The notes under the pieces: generated by a model
What the model was told of the DNA's origin: nothing
Database searches by the model: none
The model's input: only the letters and a program-made list of their open reading frames with translations
Shown here: piece after piece, positions 39,530 to 48,170 of the stretch
Numbering within the stretch: the stretch's first letter is position 1
Layout: every line of letters begins with the position of its first letter
Virus record (IMG/VR): IMGVR_UViG_3300022752_000019
Location: 1 to 64,000 of that record
Origin: a virus
Length of the DNA stretch: 64,000 nucleotides
Strand: one strand, 5' to 3'
Translations under genes and position numbers: made by a program

Positions 39530-39898
39530 TCATTCGCCAGTGAGGCAGAAAGAGGTGAGGGGGTCGAGGGCCGATGATCTACCCGGGCGATCGGATGGAT
39601 CACCAATGCGGATGGTACCCGCACTCGCCATCTTGACAGCCTCTCTGACATTCTCGAGCTGCGCATGACCCCTGAGATGCGCAACCTTCTCTTCGAACGT
39701 CATGTGAGCATTCAAGCCCTTTTCCTCCATCTCCCGCGCGAGCTCAGCTACCTGAGAGTCGCGGGCGATGGAGGCAAGCTTTGTGCGGAGCTGGATGTTC
39801 TCCTGCTCAAGACTCGCGACCTTTTCGGTCAGCGAGCGAATGACCGTAGCACTCTTCGCGGAGACTACAGCCAGTTCTGCACTACCGATCTTTAGCAT
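39530..39898 (-). CDS. Coiled-coil virion-type protein, 122 aa
   Basis: Starts at M-L-K-I-G-S-A-E-L with GAGGA upstream. A long coiled coil (VIRSLTEKVASLEQENIQL) is followed by a helix. E-K-V-A-S, T-K-L-A-S and V-K-M-A-S tags are present. Could be a scaffold or a capsid-internal protein. Confidence 0.6.
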   Translation of the reverse strand: MLKIGSAELAVVSAKSATVIRSLTEKVASLEQENIQLRTKLASIARDSQVAELAREMEEKGLNAHMTFEEKVAHLRGHAQLENVREAVKMASAGTIRIGDPSDRPGRSSALDPLTSFCLTGE

Positions 39899-39912
39899 TG
39901 CAGTCCTCGCGG

Positions 39913-41043
39913 TCAGAACTTTCTCAAGAGTTGATTCAGGCGGGCTTGCCTGGCTTCCTCTTCTGTATGCACTGGCGAAGATGCAATCTTCGCATGGAGC
40001 GATTGTAGCGAAGAACTCATGCCTTCGCAAACCCCAATTAGTGCTTCCTTGACATGACTGCCGAGGGCGCCACTATCAATGGCATCAAAGAGGACGGAGT
40101 ACTCAGCCAAGGATGCCTCCTTTACTCCTTTGAAGCCAATTCCAAACGGATAAAAGCCATCGTCCATGGCATTGATGGCCCGTACCTGCGCAGGGTCAGT
40201 GACAAACTCCGGGGGGTTGAAAGGCAGCCCTGCTTTGTTCATCCTGCGTGCATGGCCTCCTACCCCTCCAGCTACTGCTCCTATAGCGCCACCGGAGAGT
40301 GTCCTCAGACCCACTTTCCGCTTTCCCGTCACTGGGTCCTTTTTCTCCGACGCGTATCCGGCAGCTGCGCCAAGTGCGCCGCCAGCAGCATGCTCAGCCA
40401 ACTGCGCCTTGATCTGACCTGAAATGGATGCCATTTTGGTGCTCCTTGCAGAAGGATGGCAGTCATTGCCACCCAGTGCGCCGCCAGCCTCTTTGGTTGT
40501 ATCAAAAGGGGGTTTCTTTCCCTGTTTGAGGCTTTCTTCTACCCTGCTTAGCTTCTTGTCGAGGGAGGGCAATCCGATGCCGAAAGGAGCAAACTTTAAC
40601 TTATCCTCGTTGATACTTCTCTTTAAGTTATTCAGGATGCGCAAATCGTCGGAGAGTTGACTCCGTGACGGAGGATTATACCCGACCCTTCCCCGGATAT
40701 CGCTCAGCTTACGCCACAACGATGACTCCAACATTCCAGCGCGGGCATCATCAGGATCGAAGCCCTCTCGTCTAGCCCTAAAGTATACCTGGTAGTCGTC
40801 TGGGGATAACGACCCGTAATACCTCTTGTTTCGGAGGACTCCTCCAGTAAGAAGTCCTCCGAGCGTCCCGCCTGCTCCGCCTACAAGTGTTCGCGCGCCT
40901 ACCCTACGCTTTCCTGTCTTTTCGTCTTTTTTCTCCGAAAGATACCCGGCACCGCCACCCAAAGCCGCGCCTACCGCGGCCTCGGTAGCCGGCGTCAAAT
41001 ACCTCGAGAGATCGCCCATCCCGTGGGCTAACGACGGAGACAT
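39913..41043 (-). CDS. Duplicated glycine-zipper protein (two fused paralogues)
   Basis: A 376-residue protein of two homologous halves. Half 1 (about 1-195) has A-A-V-G-A-A-L-G-G-G-A-G-Y-L-S-E-K-K-D, a T-G-K-R-R-V-G turn and ends near F-G-I-G-L. Half 2 (from about 204) repeats the plan with G-G-A-L-G-A-A-A-G-Y-A-S-E-K-K-D, T-G-K-R-K-V-G and F-G-I-G-F. Half 2 starts at an internal ATG (40434) with its own AGGAG 6 nt upstream, so it may also be made separately. K-M-A-S and K-I-A-S tags are present. Putative internal or membrane-active virion protein. Confidence 0.7.
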   Translation of the reverse strand: MSPSLAHGMGDLSRYLTPATEAAVGAALGGGAGYLSEKKDEKTGKRRVGARTLVGGAGGTLGGLLTGGVLRNKRYYGSLSPDDYQVYFRARREGFDPDDARAGMLESSLWRKLSDIRGRVGYNPPSRSQLSDDLRILNNLKRSINEDKLKFAPFGIGLPSLDKKLSRVEESLKQGKKPPFDTTKEAGGALGGNDCHPSARSTKMASISGQIKAQLAEHAAGGALGAAAGYASEKKDPVTGKRKVGLRTLSGGAIGAVAGGVGGHARRMNKAGLPFNPPEFVTDPAQVRAINAMDDGFYPFGIGFKGVKEASLAEYSVLFDAIDSGALGSHVKEALIGVCEGMSSSLQSLHAKIASSPVHTEEEARQARLNQLLRKF

Positions 41044-41083
41044 AGGGACCTGCTGCCGAGAGGATCAGTCAAGTTAGGCGCCT

Positions 41084-42049
41084 TCAAGATTTCTGTTTTG
41101 TGCGGCGATTAGCGTCCTTGCGCTTCTTTAGGTAGTACCCTCCGCCGAGCGCAGTCGCGGCAGCGGTGCCACCCAGAAGCTTACCCTTATGTTTCGAGAG
41201 GAATGACGGGACTTCCTGCGCGGGTTCGGCAGCAGGAGGTGCCTTACGCGACCTCATCTCTGAAATCTTTTTCTTGAGCGCAGAGAACATCTCTTCCATC
41301 TTTTGGGTGTTGAGCCGCGTAGGACCGGCCTGCCCACTGCTGGCGATCTTCAGATTTCCGCGTGCCGCAGCTTGAGGGAAGATCTGAGCAGCAGTCGCAT
41401 CCCCAAGGGTATCGTTCGTATGAGCAAACGCCTCGGCAAGACGGGCGCGCGTACTCTTCTTCAGCTCTCGCCGATTGGCATTGACCGGACCCTCGTTGGT
41501 GTGGAGAGTCTTGCGGTACGTCGAGTTCTCGTTGGCAGTGCCAACACCCGCCATCGTCTCGGAATCGTGCTCGGCAGGACCACCCGCAGCGGCAGTCTTG
41601 TTGCCCATCAGCACGTCGTAGAGAGACTGACCTCCCGCCTGCTTGAACGACTCCAGTAGCGCCTTTTCGCCATCCTTGGTCGCCGCAGAAACCGTGCTCT
41701 GTGCGGGAGAGTTGCCTCCGACCAGCCCCCTCGGAGCAAGCTTGGTCTTGCCCTCTGAGGGAGCGACACCCTGAGTGCCAGAAGCGGAGGTCGGACCCTG
41801 CGCAGGGCTGGAGGCAGTTGCGCTCTTGTAGAAGTCGCGGATCATCTCCTGGCGAAAGGCGGCGACGGTGTCGTTGCCAGAGGCAGACAGAGAGATGAAC
41901 TCCAACGCGCTTGCGACTTCTTGTGCTTCCTTGATCAGCGAGGACTCGGTCCGAAAAGCGGAAGCTGACTTTTCTGTTTCGACAGGAGAGTGGGCCCGGG
42001 CACGAGCAGCCTCGAGGGCCTGATCAATCATGCTTCTGTAGTTGCTCAT
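41084..42049 (-). CDS. Helical, disordered virion-type protein with zipper end, 321 aa
   Basis: Contains several tags (E-K-S-A-S at about 27, N-K-T-A-A, L-K-I-A-S). The middle is Ser/Thr/Gly/Pro-rich and probably disordered. The C-terminus has a Gly/Ala hydrophobic segment (GGTAAATALGGGYYL) and a Lys/Arg end. Candidate scaffold or internal head protein. Confidence 0.65.
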   Translation of the reverse strand: MSNYRSMIDQALEAARARAHSPVETEKSASAFRTESSLIKEAQEVASALEFISLSASGNDTVAAFRQEMIRDFYKSATASSPAQGPTSASGTQGVAPSEGKTKLAPRGLVGGNSPAQSTVSAATKDGEKALLESFKQAGGQSLYDVLMGNKTAAAGGPAEHDSETMAGVGTANENSTYRKTLHTNEGPVNANRRELKKSTRARLAEAFAHTNDTLGDATAAQIFPQAAARGNLKIASSGQAGPTRLNTQKMEEMFSALKKKISEMRSRKAPPAAEPAQEVPSFLSKHKGKLLGGTAAATALGGGYYLKKRKDANRRTKQKS

Positions 42050-42057
42050 GGGGACCT

Positions 42058-42342
42058 CTACTCGACAGGAGGTGGCGCTGGAGTACCGACGAATCCCGTG
42101 GTACCCGCAGTGATGGTTGAAGATGGATTTGTGACTGATCTACTCGTGCCGGTCGTCATCGGTTTCCCGGGACCAGCAGCCTGAAAGCGGGCGAGATTTT
42201 GTCCGGATGCACGGAAAGGCTTCGCGAGTCCTGGAGGAGTAATTCCATTTGCCGTCCCTGGAACACGGAGTCCGTCGGACTGGCTGTTGGACGAAAGTTT
42301 GATCATTTCATCCAGGAAAAAACTCCATACTGTCTCACGCAT
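42058..42342 (-). CDS. Small protein with W-x-F-F-x-D-E start, 94 aa
   Basis: Begins MRETVWSFFLDEMIKLSS, parallel to the start of the protein at 27898. The rest is Pro/Thr/Gly-rich and probably disordered. It starts after the previous gene with 42 nt between them. Unknown role; the shared start suggests a common docking partner. Confidence 0.6.
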   Translation of the reverse strand: MRETVWSFFLDEMIKLSSNSQSDGLRVPGTANGITPPGLAKPFRASGQNLARFQAAGPGKPMTTGTSRSVTNPSSTITAGTTGFVGTPAPPPVE

Positions 42343-42384
42343 GGCACCGCCTCCGAGTATTCAAAGACGGTGCCATGCTCGTCA

Positions 42385-43674
42385 TCAGACGTCGTAGCCT
42401 GCGTCCGCAAGCAGCCGAAGTGCAACCTCGTTCACGGCGTCGTCGTAGTCATACGCCGAAGACCGCTTCTCCTGGCCCTTCTTCCTGCGATCGTACAGCT
42501 TCTTGCCGCCGTAGGCGAGGCCGGTGGCAGCGACGGCCGTGCCGCCGCGAGCGCCGAGGATCTGACGCGCACGCTTTACCTTGTCCGGATCAAGGTCCTT
42601 GCCGTCCAACTTGCCATAGGCGGACCGGAAGAGACCTGGACCGTCCTTACCCGCGTCGAAGCCTTCGCCCTTCATGGCACTCATGTACGACCTGCCATAC
42701 CCCTTGATCTTATCCATGATGCCTTCCTTGGCATCGGCCGCAGCCTTGGGGTCCTCTGCTGCGATCTTCAGAAGCGCGTCGACCTCCATCTCGGTGAAGC
42801 CGGAACGCTTCTCCTGACCCTTCTTCCTACGGTCGTACAGCTTCTTGCCGCCGTAGGCGAGGCCAGTGGCAGCGACGGCCGTGCCGCCGCGAGCGCCGAG
42901 GATCTGACGAGCACGCTTGACCTTATCCGGATCAAGATCCTTGCCGTCCAACTTGCCGTACGCGGACCGGAAGAGGCCCGGACCATCCTTACCTGCTTCG
43001 AAGCCCTCACCCTTCATGGCGCTCATGTACGACCTGCCGTATCCCTTGAGCTTGTCCATGATGCCTTCCTTGGCATCATCCGCGGCAATCTTGTCAATCT
43101 CATCGGCGTAGGCGCGGGCCATGTGGCGACCCAGAATCTCTGCCTCGGCAAGCTTTTCCTGGGCGTCAGCTACCTTGTCCGTGGCGCTTTCGTCGCCGAG
43201 TTGCAGCGGAAGCACGTTCTCGACGTAGTGCTCGAAGAGCGCGGCGACGTCCTCTTCATCCATCTCCGAGAGATCGATACCCTCGGCAGATGCCGTCTTC
43301 TGGAAGAGATTAACGACCTCGTTGGATGCCGCTTCCTTTTCGGAGCCCTCAATCTGCTCCGGAAGCACATTCTCGACGTAGTGCTCGTAAAGAGCAACGA
43401 GCTCTTCCTCGCTCATCTCATCCAGGTCGATGCCTTCGGCGGCAGCGGTCTTCTCAAACAGTGCAACAATCTGCTCGTCCATGGCGGATGCCTCTTTCTT
43501 GGTGGAAGGTTGGGAAATGAACTGAGTGAACAGAGAACGGACCTGACCCTGGCTCAGGTCATCGAGATTGACTCCCTCTGCGGCAGCGGCCTTTTCGAAA
43601 AGGCGCACAGCGGCAGCTTTTTCGAGGTCCTCGGTCGTGACGCCCCGTACTTCAAGCTCCCGGAGGAGTGACAT
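42385..43674 (-). CDS. Repeat protein: three short plus two near-identical long repeats
   Basis: A 429-residue protein. Residues about 15-160 hold three related units of about 50 residues (L-F-E-K-x-A-A-A-E-G-I-D-L-D, then a Tyr/Phe-rich H-Y-V-E-N-V-L-P in two of them). From about 195, two near-identical units of about 100 residues follow, each M-D-K-x-K-G-Y-G-R-S-Y-M-S-A-M-K-G-E-G-F and ending in a Gly/Ala segment plus D-R-R-K-K-G-Q-E-K-R. Each short unit has a K-x-A-S/A tag. Placed before the protease; a scaffold or internal core protein is likely. Confidence 0.65.
   Translation of the reverse strand: MSLLRELEVRGVTTEDLEKAAAVRLFEKAAAAEGVNLDDLSQGQVRSLFTQFISQPSTKKEASAMDEQIVALFEKTAAAEGIDLDEMSEEELVALYEHYVENVLPEQIEGSEKEAASNEVVNLFQKTASAEGIDLSEMDEEDVAALFEHYVENVLPLQLGDESATDKVADAQEKLAEAEILGRHMARAYADEIDKIAADDAKEGIMDKLKGYGRSYMSAMKGEGFEAGKDGPGLFRSAYGKLDGKDLDPDKVKRARQILGARGGTAVAATGLAYGGKKLYDRRKKGQEKRSGFTEMEVDALLKIAAEDPKAAADAKEGIMDKIKGYGRSYMSAMKGEGFDAGKDGPGLFRSAYGKLDGKDLDPDKVKRARQILGARGGTAVAATGLAYGGKKLYDRRKKGQEKRSSAYDYDDAVNEVALRLLADAGYDV
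42464..42738. repeat. Direct repeat, copy A of a 342-bp tandem unit
   Basis: Nearly identical to 42806-43080, which lies 342 nt away. The differences are mostly third-position changes. Encodes the second long repeat of the protein at 42385. Confidence 0.9.
42806..43080. repeat. Direct repeat, copy B of a 342-bp tandem unit
   Basis: Partner of 42464-42738. Silent changes between copies show the protein sequence is being conserved after duplication. Confidence 0.9.
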
Positions 43675-45334
43675 GGTATCTCTCGGTGTGTGAGGAAACG
43701 GTTGGAGGGGCGTCTTCGGGAGCGTGTCCCTCAGCCTGCTGGCTCAATCCTAATCTAAGACCCGGCCAGTAGGCAACATGTAGCATGATGTTTGATAGCG
43801 CAACAGAGTCGTCAGCGACTTTTACATCATCGCCAATGTTGTCCGTAAACGCGGCAGGAAGGCTAACCGCTGCCAGATCTGGCTTCTTGTCTACAAGGCC
43901 CAGTCTATACATGTTGTACAGATCTGCAATCTCGTCCAGACCTTCAACCTCTTGTTCTTGCGGAAGCGGAAGAGCGGAGGAGTTTTTAATCATCCGAATC
44001 CGAATTGCAGCGGGCGCAAATGACCGCTGCTCAAGGAACGGACTCAGTAGCTCCATTACGGACTGCATGGCATCCTGCGGCACGAACGATGTCGCGTCGA
44101 ATGGAGAGGATGCCATACGGATTGGCCGGGGCGCAAACACGCAGTTGTTCTCGTAGAGATCATTTGCTAAATCTGGGTCTTTGCGAAGCAAAATAACCCG
44201 CATGAACTCACGAGGGCGAAGAATGAACCCAAGCCGGGCGGCTGCGCGAATGTTCGGACCTGGGTTGAGGGCCAGCGCGTCGAGGACATCGCGCGGCAAC
44301 ATTGGCAGACTCTCCTCTTCCTTGCGAAGGAGGCTCATCTGCGCGGGCGACGGAGCCGGGATGCGCTTCAGCATCTCAGCAACTTTGGAGAACCCGGCTT
44401 CCTTTTCTGTATGGAGATGGGGTGTATCTGCCTGAACTTCTGACGCGGATGCGATCTTCATCCCCATTGGTTGAAATGGGTAGATCGTCTGCGTGTACGC
44501 GTTGGAGCCGGACATCATCGGGGTGACGTTGGACATCACCTTTGCCGACCTCTCTGCTCCGACGAACACGAAGGAGTCATCGAAGAATCGGGGGTAGTCG
44601 TTGTAGACTCCGCACACTCTCCCATCCGGCAACATGGCCTTCATACCGTAGGGAGGGGCTGCTCCGCGCTGAACGTGCTTGCAGTACTCCATGGGAGTAC
44701 GCGCAATGAACCCACAGATCGAACAGCGATCATAGGGCACCTTGCTGCCCATACTCGAGTCTGGAAACTCTCCGTTCTCGATTCTTGAGTAGAGATCGAG
44801 CGCGCCCTGTTCCGCGCACATGCTTCGGATCAACTCGGAGACCAGAATGACGCGCTTCATGCGGTCATCCCAGAAGGCTCCGAGAATGAAGCCGTACGCC
44901 TTGTTCGGATCCTTATTTATGTGGTGCCGAAAACGATGCGCGTTGTAAAAGGTGGGGTATCCCCAGGTCAGAGATCCCCACCGAGGCAGTGCCTCAGTCT
45001 GGTTTGCAGCACGCCTCCTGGCATCGACGTCCCAAACAGGGATCTGTTCGAAACCCGGAGGAGTTCTTCTAAGCCCAGCTTCGGTGAACCAGTCACCTCG
45101 AAGATTGAACCCGACGTACTCTCCAGCACCCAGCGCCGAGTTCACGAGGTAGAGTCGACCCGGCTGGGCCTGGATCGACTCGATGAGCTCGATAACTTCG
45201 GGAAGATGCTCTCCGGAGGCAGTCTTGGAAAGACCATCGGTCTCTCCAAGGCCGTAAGACGATCCAGGCTCCACTCGATGAATGAGTGGAGCACCGGAAT
45301 CTGCTTTGCCGGAGAATAGAGAGTACTTCTCCAT
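43652..45334 (-). CDS. Probable prohead maturation protease, 560 aa
   Basis: The N-terminal half contains a G-D-W-F-T-E strand, N-A-H-R-F-R-H-H-I-N-K-D-P (about residue 130) and G-A-F-W-D-D-R-M-K-R-V-I-L-V-S-E-L. Then comes G-E-F-P-D-S-S-M-G-S-K-V-P-Y-D with a Cys cluster C-S-I-C-G ... Y-C-K-H. A His in H-x-N-K-D-P followed by a Ser in S-S-M-G fits the phage prohead proteases of large phages. The C-terminal half is helical with its own K-T-A-S/K-I-A-S/K-E-A-G tags, consistent with self-processing. No portal was recognised nearby; portal is the alternative by position. Confidence 0.5.
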   Translation of the reverse strand: MEKYSLFSGKADSGAPLIHRVEPGSSYGLGETDGLSKTASGEHLPEVIELIESIQAQPGRLYLVNSALGAGEYVGFNLRGDWFTEAGLRRTPPGFEQIPVWDVDARRRAANQTEALPRWGSLTWGYPTFYNAHRFRHHINKDPNKAYGFILGAFWDDRMKRVILVSELIRSMCAEQGALDLYSRIENGEFPDSSMGSKVPYDRCSICGFIARTPMEYCKHVQRGAAPPYGMKAMLPDGRVCGVYNDYPRFFDDSFVFVGAERSAKVMSNVTPMMSGSNAYTQTIYPFQPMGMKIASASEVQADTPHLHTEKEAGFSKVAEMLKRIPAPSPAQMSLLRKEEESLPMLPRDVLDALALNPGPNIRAAARLGFILRPREFMRVILLRKDPDLANDLYENNCVFAPRPIRMASSPFDATSFVPQDAMQSVMELLSPFLEQRSFAPAAIRIRMIKNSSALPLPQEQEVEGLDEIADLYNMYRLGLVDKKPDLAAVSLPAAFTDNIGDDVKVADDSVALSNIMLHVAYWPGLRLGLSQQAEGHAPEDAPPTVSSHTERYHVTPPGA

Positions 45335-45876
45335 CAGTCAGAACTCAAGAGCGAGCTGGTGGCCGCGCGCGCTCCCGTCTCTGCGGCGATATCGCGCGGG
45401 GCCTTCATCCTATTTTGGATGCTGGACAGCAACGCCGGGTCAAAGCGCGGTGCACTCGACGGATCGTCTGGATCCATGCGATTCGTCATGACCATGTCCA
45501 GGATCGTGCCGGCAATCAGTGGATCCTTAGAGTACTCAGGATTCATGCTTCTCAGTGTCTTAAATGCCATCCGTAGATTCGGATCATCGGGAGAGCCCAA
45601 CTGAGGGTTTACTTGTACGACTCTGCGTAGGTCACGGCTGAAGGTCAGCGCCCCCATCGTTGACTCAATGGCCCCAGGAACTTGTGACCCGGCGTACGCC
45701 AAAGTCGGCGCAGCTACTGCGAGTCCTCCAATCGCGGCCATGTTGGCCGGGGTCATAGAGATTCCAGCAACCTTGTTTAGCGAAGATGCCATCTTCTCCA
45801 GCTGCAAAAGGTCATGCTGACTCAGTTCACCACGGGCGTAGGCTGCGTACGCCTCTGCTGGCACGTTTACAGTCAT
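45334..45876 (-). CDS. Virion-type protein, 180 aa
   Basis: Helical. L-E-K-M-A-S and N-K-V-A-G tags near residue 28, a hydrophobic Gly/Ala segment (MAAIGGLAVAAPTLAYAG), then a soluble helical part. 1-nt overlap with the protease gene and 4-nt overlap with the upstream gene. Likely a head-internal protein. Confidence 0.62.
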   Translation of the reverse strand: MTVNVPAEAYAAYARGELSQHDLLQLEKMASSLNKVAGISMTPANMAAIGGLAVAAPTLAYAGSQVPGAIESTMGALTFSRDLRRVVQVNPQLGSPDDPNLRMAFKTLRSMNPEYSKDPLIAGTILDMVMTNRMDPDDPSSAPRFDPALLSSIQNRMKAPRDIAAETGARAATSSLLSSD

Positions 45877-46949
45877 TTGGACTTTCCTCCTGGAGCCTTC
45901 TTAGGGTCCAATAAGCCAGACTTCTTGGCCGCAATCGCGCCCCCAACAAGTCCGACTCCAGCGACGGTCGAAAGAACCGGATGATCGCTAATTACCCGTC
46001 CGGCAGACTTTAACGCAGACGGGGAGATCTTACTGGCCGTCTTCTCTCCAAACAGCATAGAGGTCAGCGCACGATTCGCACCCTCAAGATCGTTCTCGAT
46101 CTCACCGAGTGCGATCTCAAGGTGAATGTGCCGCTCCTCAACCGCGGCGACCTTGGTAAACGCCGCCGGAAGAGGATGGTCCGGGTTGACGTCCCCATAC
46201 GATGCCGTCTTGGAGAGGTGCAGACCCGCAGTACGACCTTCCTTCGACAGAAGGTAAGCTGACAGATCGGACGCCACCTTTGTCGCAGTCTGCTGAGACG
46301 CGACACTCCAGTCCATGCCCGAGAAGCAGGCATGAAGTACGTCCTCAACAGCAATGCCATCTTTCACAGTGGCGTACGCAACCTTGGACAGCTCTCGGCG
46401 TGCGTGGAGGATCTCTCCCTCAGTCGACGCCAACTCCGCGCGAAGTGAGGCCGACGCCTCCTTCAGTGCGTCGTGGATTCGCTTCAAGTCGTGAAGACCC
46501 TGCGCCTGAGCAAACGGAGCACTGTGCTCGGTGTCTGCCTGCTTGATCACCTGGTCAAACGCATTCGCGGGCCTGAACTTGGGGGCACGAGGTGCTTCGG
46601 CTGAAGCAGTCTTTTCTGTCATAAGTCCACCAGCGAAAGAAGATGTACGCTTAGGCGCCGAAGCTACTTTTTCTGCGCGCAGAACTTCAGCCGCAACTTC
46701 CGCGTCCGGAGGATCGAACACGATGTACCGATCGGCGGAAGTACCCTCTTGCCTGTGCATTCGCTCGTATGTGTCGTGGTAGGTCATCTCGCAGATACGA
46801 CGAACATGCTCGGCTGTCAAGTTTGCGCCACACGCGTTTGCCTGCTTGACCACGGCCTCCGTCAGGGGCGTCCCGTTTGACAAGAAATCCGTGGTCGCCG
46901 CTTGCGCGAGACCCTGAAGGTATTCCTTGGTTACAGGATTTCCGAACAT
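45873..46949 (-). CDS. Virion-type protein rich in K-x-A-S tags, 358 aa
   Basis: Start M-F-G-N-P-V-T-K-E-Y at 46949, chosen because the stretch upstream is unlike a protein and the opposite-strand gene begins there. At least five tags (E-K-V-A-S, E-K-T-A-S twice, S-K-T-A-S, T-K-V-A-A). Long helices in the middle, and a C-terminal Gly-rich hydrophobic segment (VAGVGLVGGAIAAKKSGLL). Candidate internal core protein cut several times. Confidence 0.65.
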   Translation of the reverse strand: MFGNPVTKEYLQGLAQAATTDFLSNGTPLTEAVVKQANACGANLTAEHVRRICEMTYHDTYERMHRQEGTSADRYIVFDPPDAEVAAEVLRAEKVASAPKRTSSFAGGLMTEKTASAEAPRAPKFRPANAFDQVIKQADTEHSAPFAQAQGLHDLKRIHDALKEASASLRAELASTEGEILHARRELSKVAYATVKDGIAVEDVLHACFSGMDWSVASQQTATKVASDLSAYLLSKEGRTAGLHLSKTASYGDVNPDHPLPAAFTKVAAVEERHIHLEIALGEIENDLEGANRALTSMLFGEKTASKISPSALKSAGRVISDHPVLSTVAGVGLVGGAIAAKKSGLLDPKKAPGGKSK

Positions 46950-46967
46950 CGCCGACCCGGAGTGGAG

Positions 46968-47648
46968 ATGAAGTACACGATGAGTATAGCCGAGGCCGCA
47001 AGGTTTCTCGGCAAGACGGAACGAACCATCCGAAACTATATCAAGACGGCGCAACTTACAAGTGCCAGAAGAGGAAGATCTCGATTTCTCGACCCGGAAG
47101 AGGTCCAAGAATTGCTGGTCGAGGCAGACTCTTCTCGGGTAACCGCTGCCGAGATGCGCGCACTGCGTGCAACTGTACGCCGCCTCGAGGCACACGTCAG
47201 TGTCATTCAGCAAATGCTCGACCTCAAGAACGAGCCACTCGGAATGACTGACGAGTATGCACGAAGCCTACTGAGTGCTGCACTTGAGCAGTATGGTCGG
47301 CCGCACGGCAGCTACTCCATCAAAGAGCTCGAGGCGTGGGCAGGCATCTTTGCGCGCATGGATGAGTCGGACCTCCAGACACTCTGCGCCGCAACCTCGG
47401 CAACATCCTGGAAGCCCCTACTTCGCCTCAGTAGTCGAATGGTCTCTGAGGTTGCCGGCCGTGAAGACTACAAGACGTCACTTGAGGCGCAGCAAGTTCA
47501 TCGACTTCTGGCAGACGGCAGACGGAGGTTAAAAATCAGCATCTTCATCTACCTGGAGATGACGAGTCAGATCTTTTCAGAGATTGAAGAGACAGAGGTC
47601 AAGACCACGTTATTCGAGTCGCTAAAAAAACAGGTAAAACCGTCATAA
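46968..47648 (+). CDS. Helix-turn-helix (MerR/excisionase-type) regulator, 226 aa
   Basis: ATG 46968 (CGGAG 5 nt upstream) gives M-K-Y-T-M-S-I-A-E-A-A-R-F-L-G-K-T-E-R-T-I-R-N-Y-I, a clear helix-turn-helix with a wing (RRGRSRFLDPEEVQELL). A helical middle and C-terminal region follow. It is transcribed away from the virion genes, only 18 nt from the opposite start at 46949, so the two promoters must overlap coding sequence. It may control late genes. Confidence 0.75.
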   Translation: MKYTMSIAEAARFLGKTERTIRNYIKTAQLTSARRGRSRFLDPEEVQELLVEADSSRVTAAEMRALRATVRRLEAHVSVIQQMLDLKNEPLGMTDEYARSLLSAALEQYGRPHGSYSIKELEAWAGIFARMDESDLQTLCAATSATSWKPLLRLSSRMVSEVAGREDYKTSLEAQQVHRLLADGRRRLKISIFIYLEMTSQIFSEIEETEVKTTLFESLKKQVKPS

Positions 47649-47673
47649 CTACTTTGCGCACGGGAAGTGTAGC

Positions 47674-48132
47674 ATGAAGAAAACCCCCATTCGAAAGATG
47701 AAGCAACCGGTGGAAGCACCTGTCGCAGATGACGTGATTGAGCAGACACAAACAACGGAGAGTCGTACCGCCATGGCAAAGAAAGAGATGAACGCGTACA
47801 CCAGCTACAGCAACCTCATCGAAAACAAGATGGGCATCGGCCGCAACGGCAAGCGTGCGTTGCACGGGGGCATCGCTGCTGCGGGAACCTGGGCTGCTGG
47901 CCATTATGGCGGCGTCGGCATCATCGCTACCAACATGCCGACTGCGATTGGCATCGGGGCGGCAACGGGCTTCCTCGCCACTGTCGCCGCCGACAAGCTC
48001 TTCATCGACGACACGCAAGAGTTCCTGCTCGAGCTCTCTCGTGTCGAGTCCCTCAGCGAGGGCTCGAAGGATGCGCTGCGGGAGTGGGCGGCTTCGGACG
48101 AGGCCGCCAAGCTGTTCCGCAAGACCGGCTGA
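47674..48132 (+). CDS. Glycine-rich membrane-like protein, 152 aa
   Basis: Basic N-terminus, then a Gly/Ala hydrophobic hairpin (GGIAAAGTWAAGHYGGVGII and a following TAIGIGAATGFLATVAA), and an acidic helical C-terminus. A GTCATAA element overlaps the previous stop 25 nt upstream. It is bounded downstream by a strong bidirectional hairpin. Confidence 0.65.
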   Translation: MKKTPIRKMKQPVEAPVADDVIEQTQTTESRTAMAKKEMNAYTSYSNLIENKMGIGRNGKRALHGGIAAAGTWAAGHYGGVGIIATNMPTAIGIGAATGFLATVAADKLFIDDTQEFLLELSRVESLSEGSKDALREWAASDEAAKLFRKTG

Positions 48133-48140
48133 TTCGTCGA

Positions 48141-48170
48141 CTGACGCCCTGGCTTCGGCCAGGGCGTCAG
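48141..48170. terminator. Hairpin between convergent genes
   Basis: A 13-bp perfect stem CTGACGCCCTGGC with a TTCG loop separates the plus gene (47674) from the minus terminase. It has little T-run on either side but is very stable. Confidence 0.8.
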
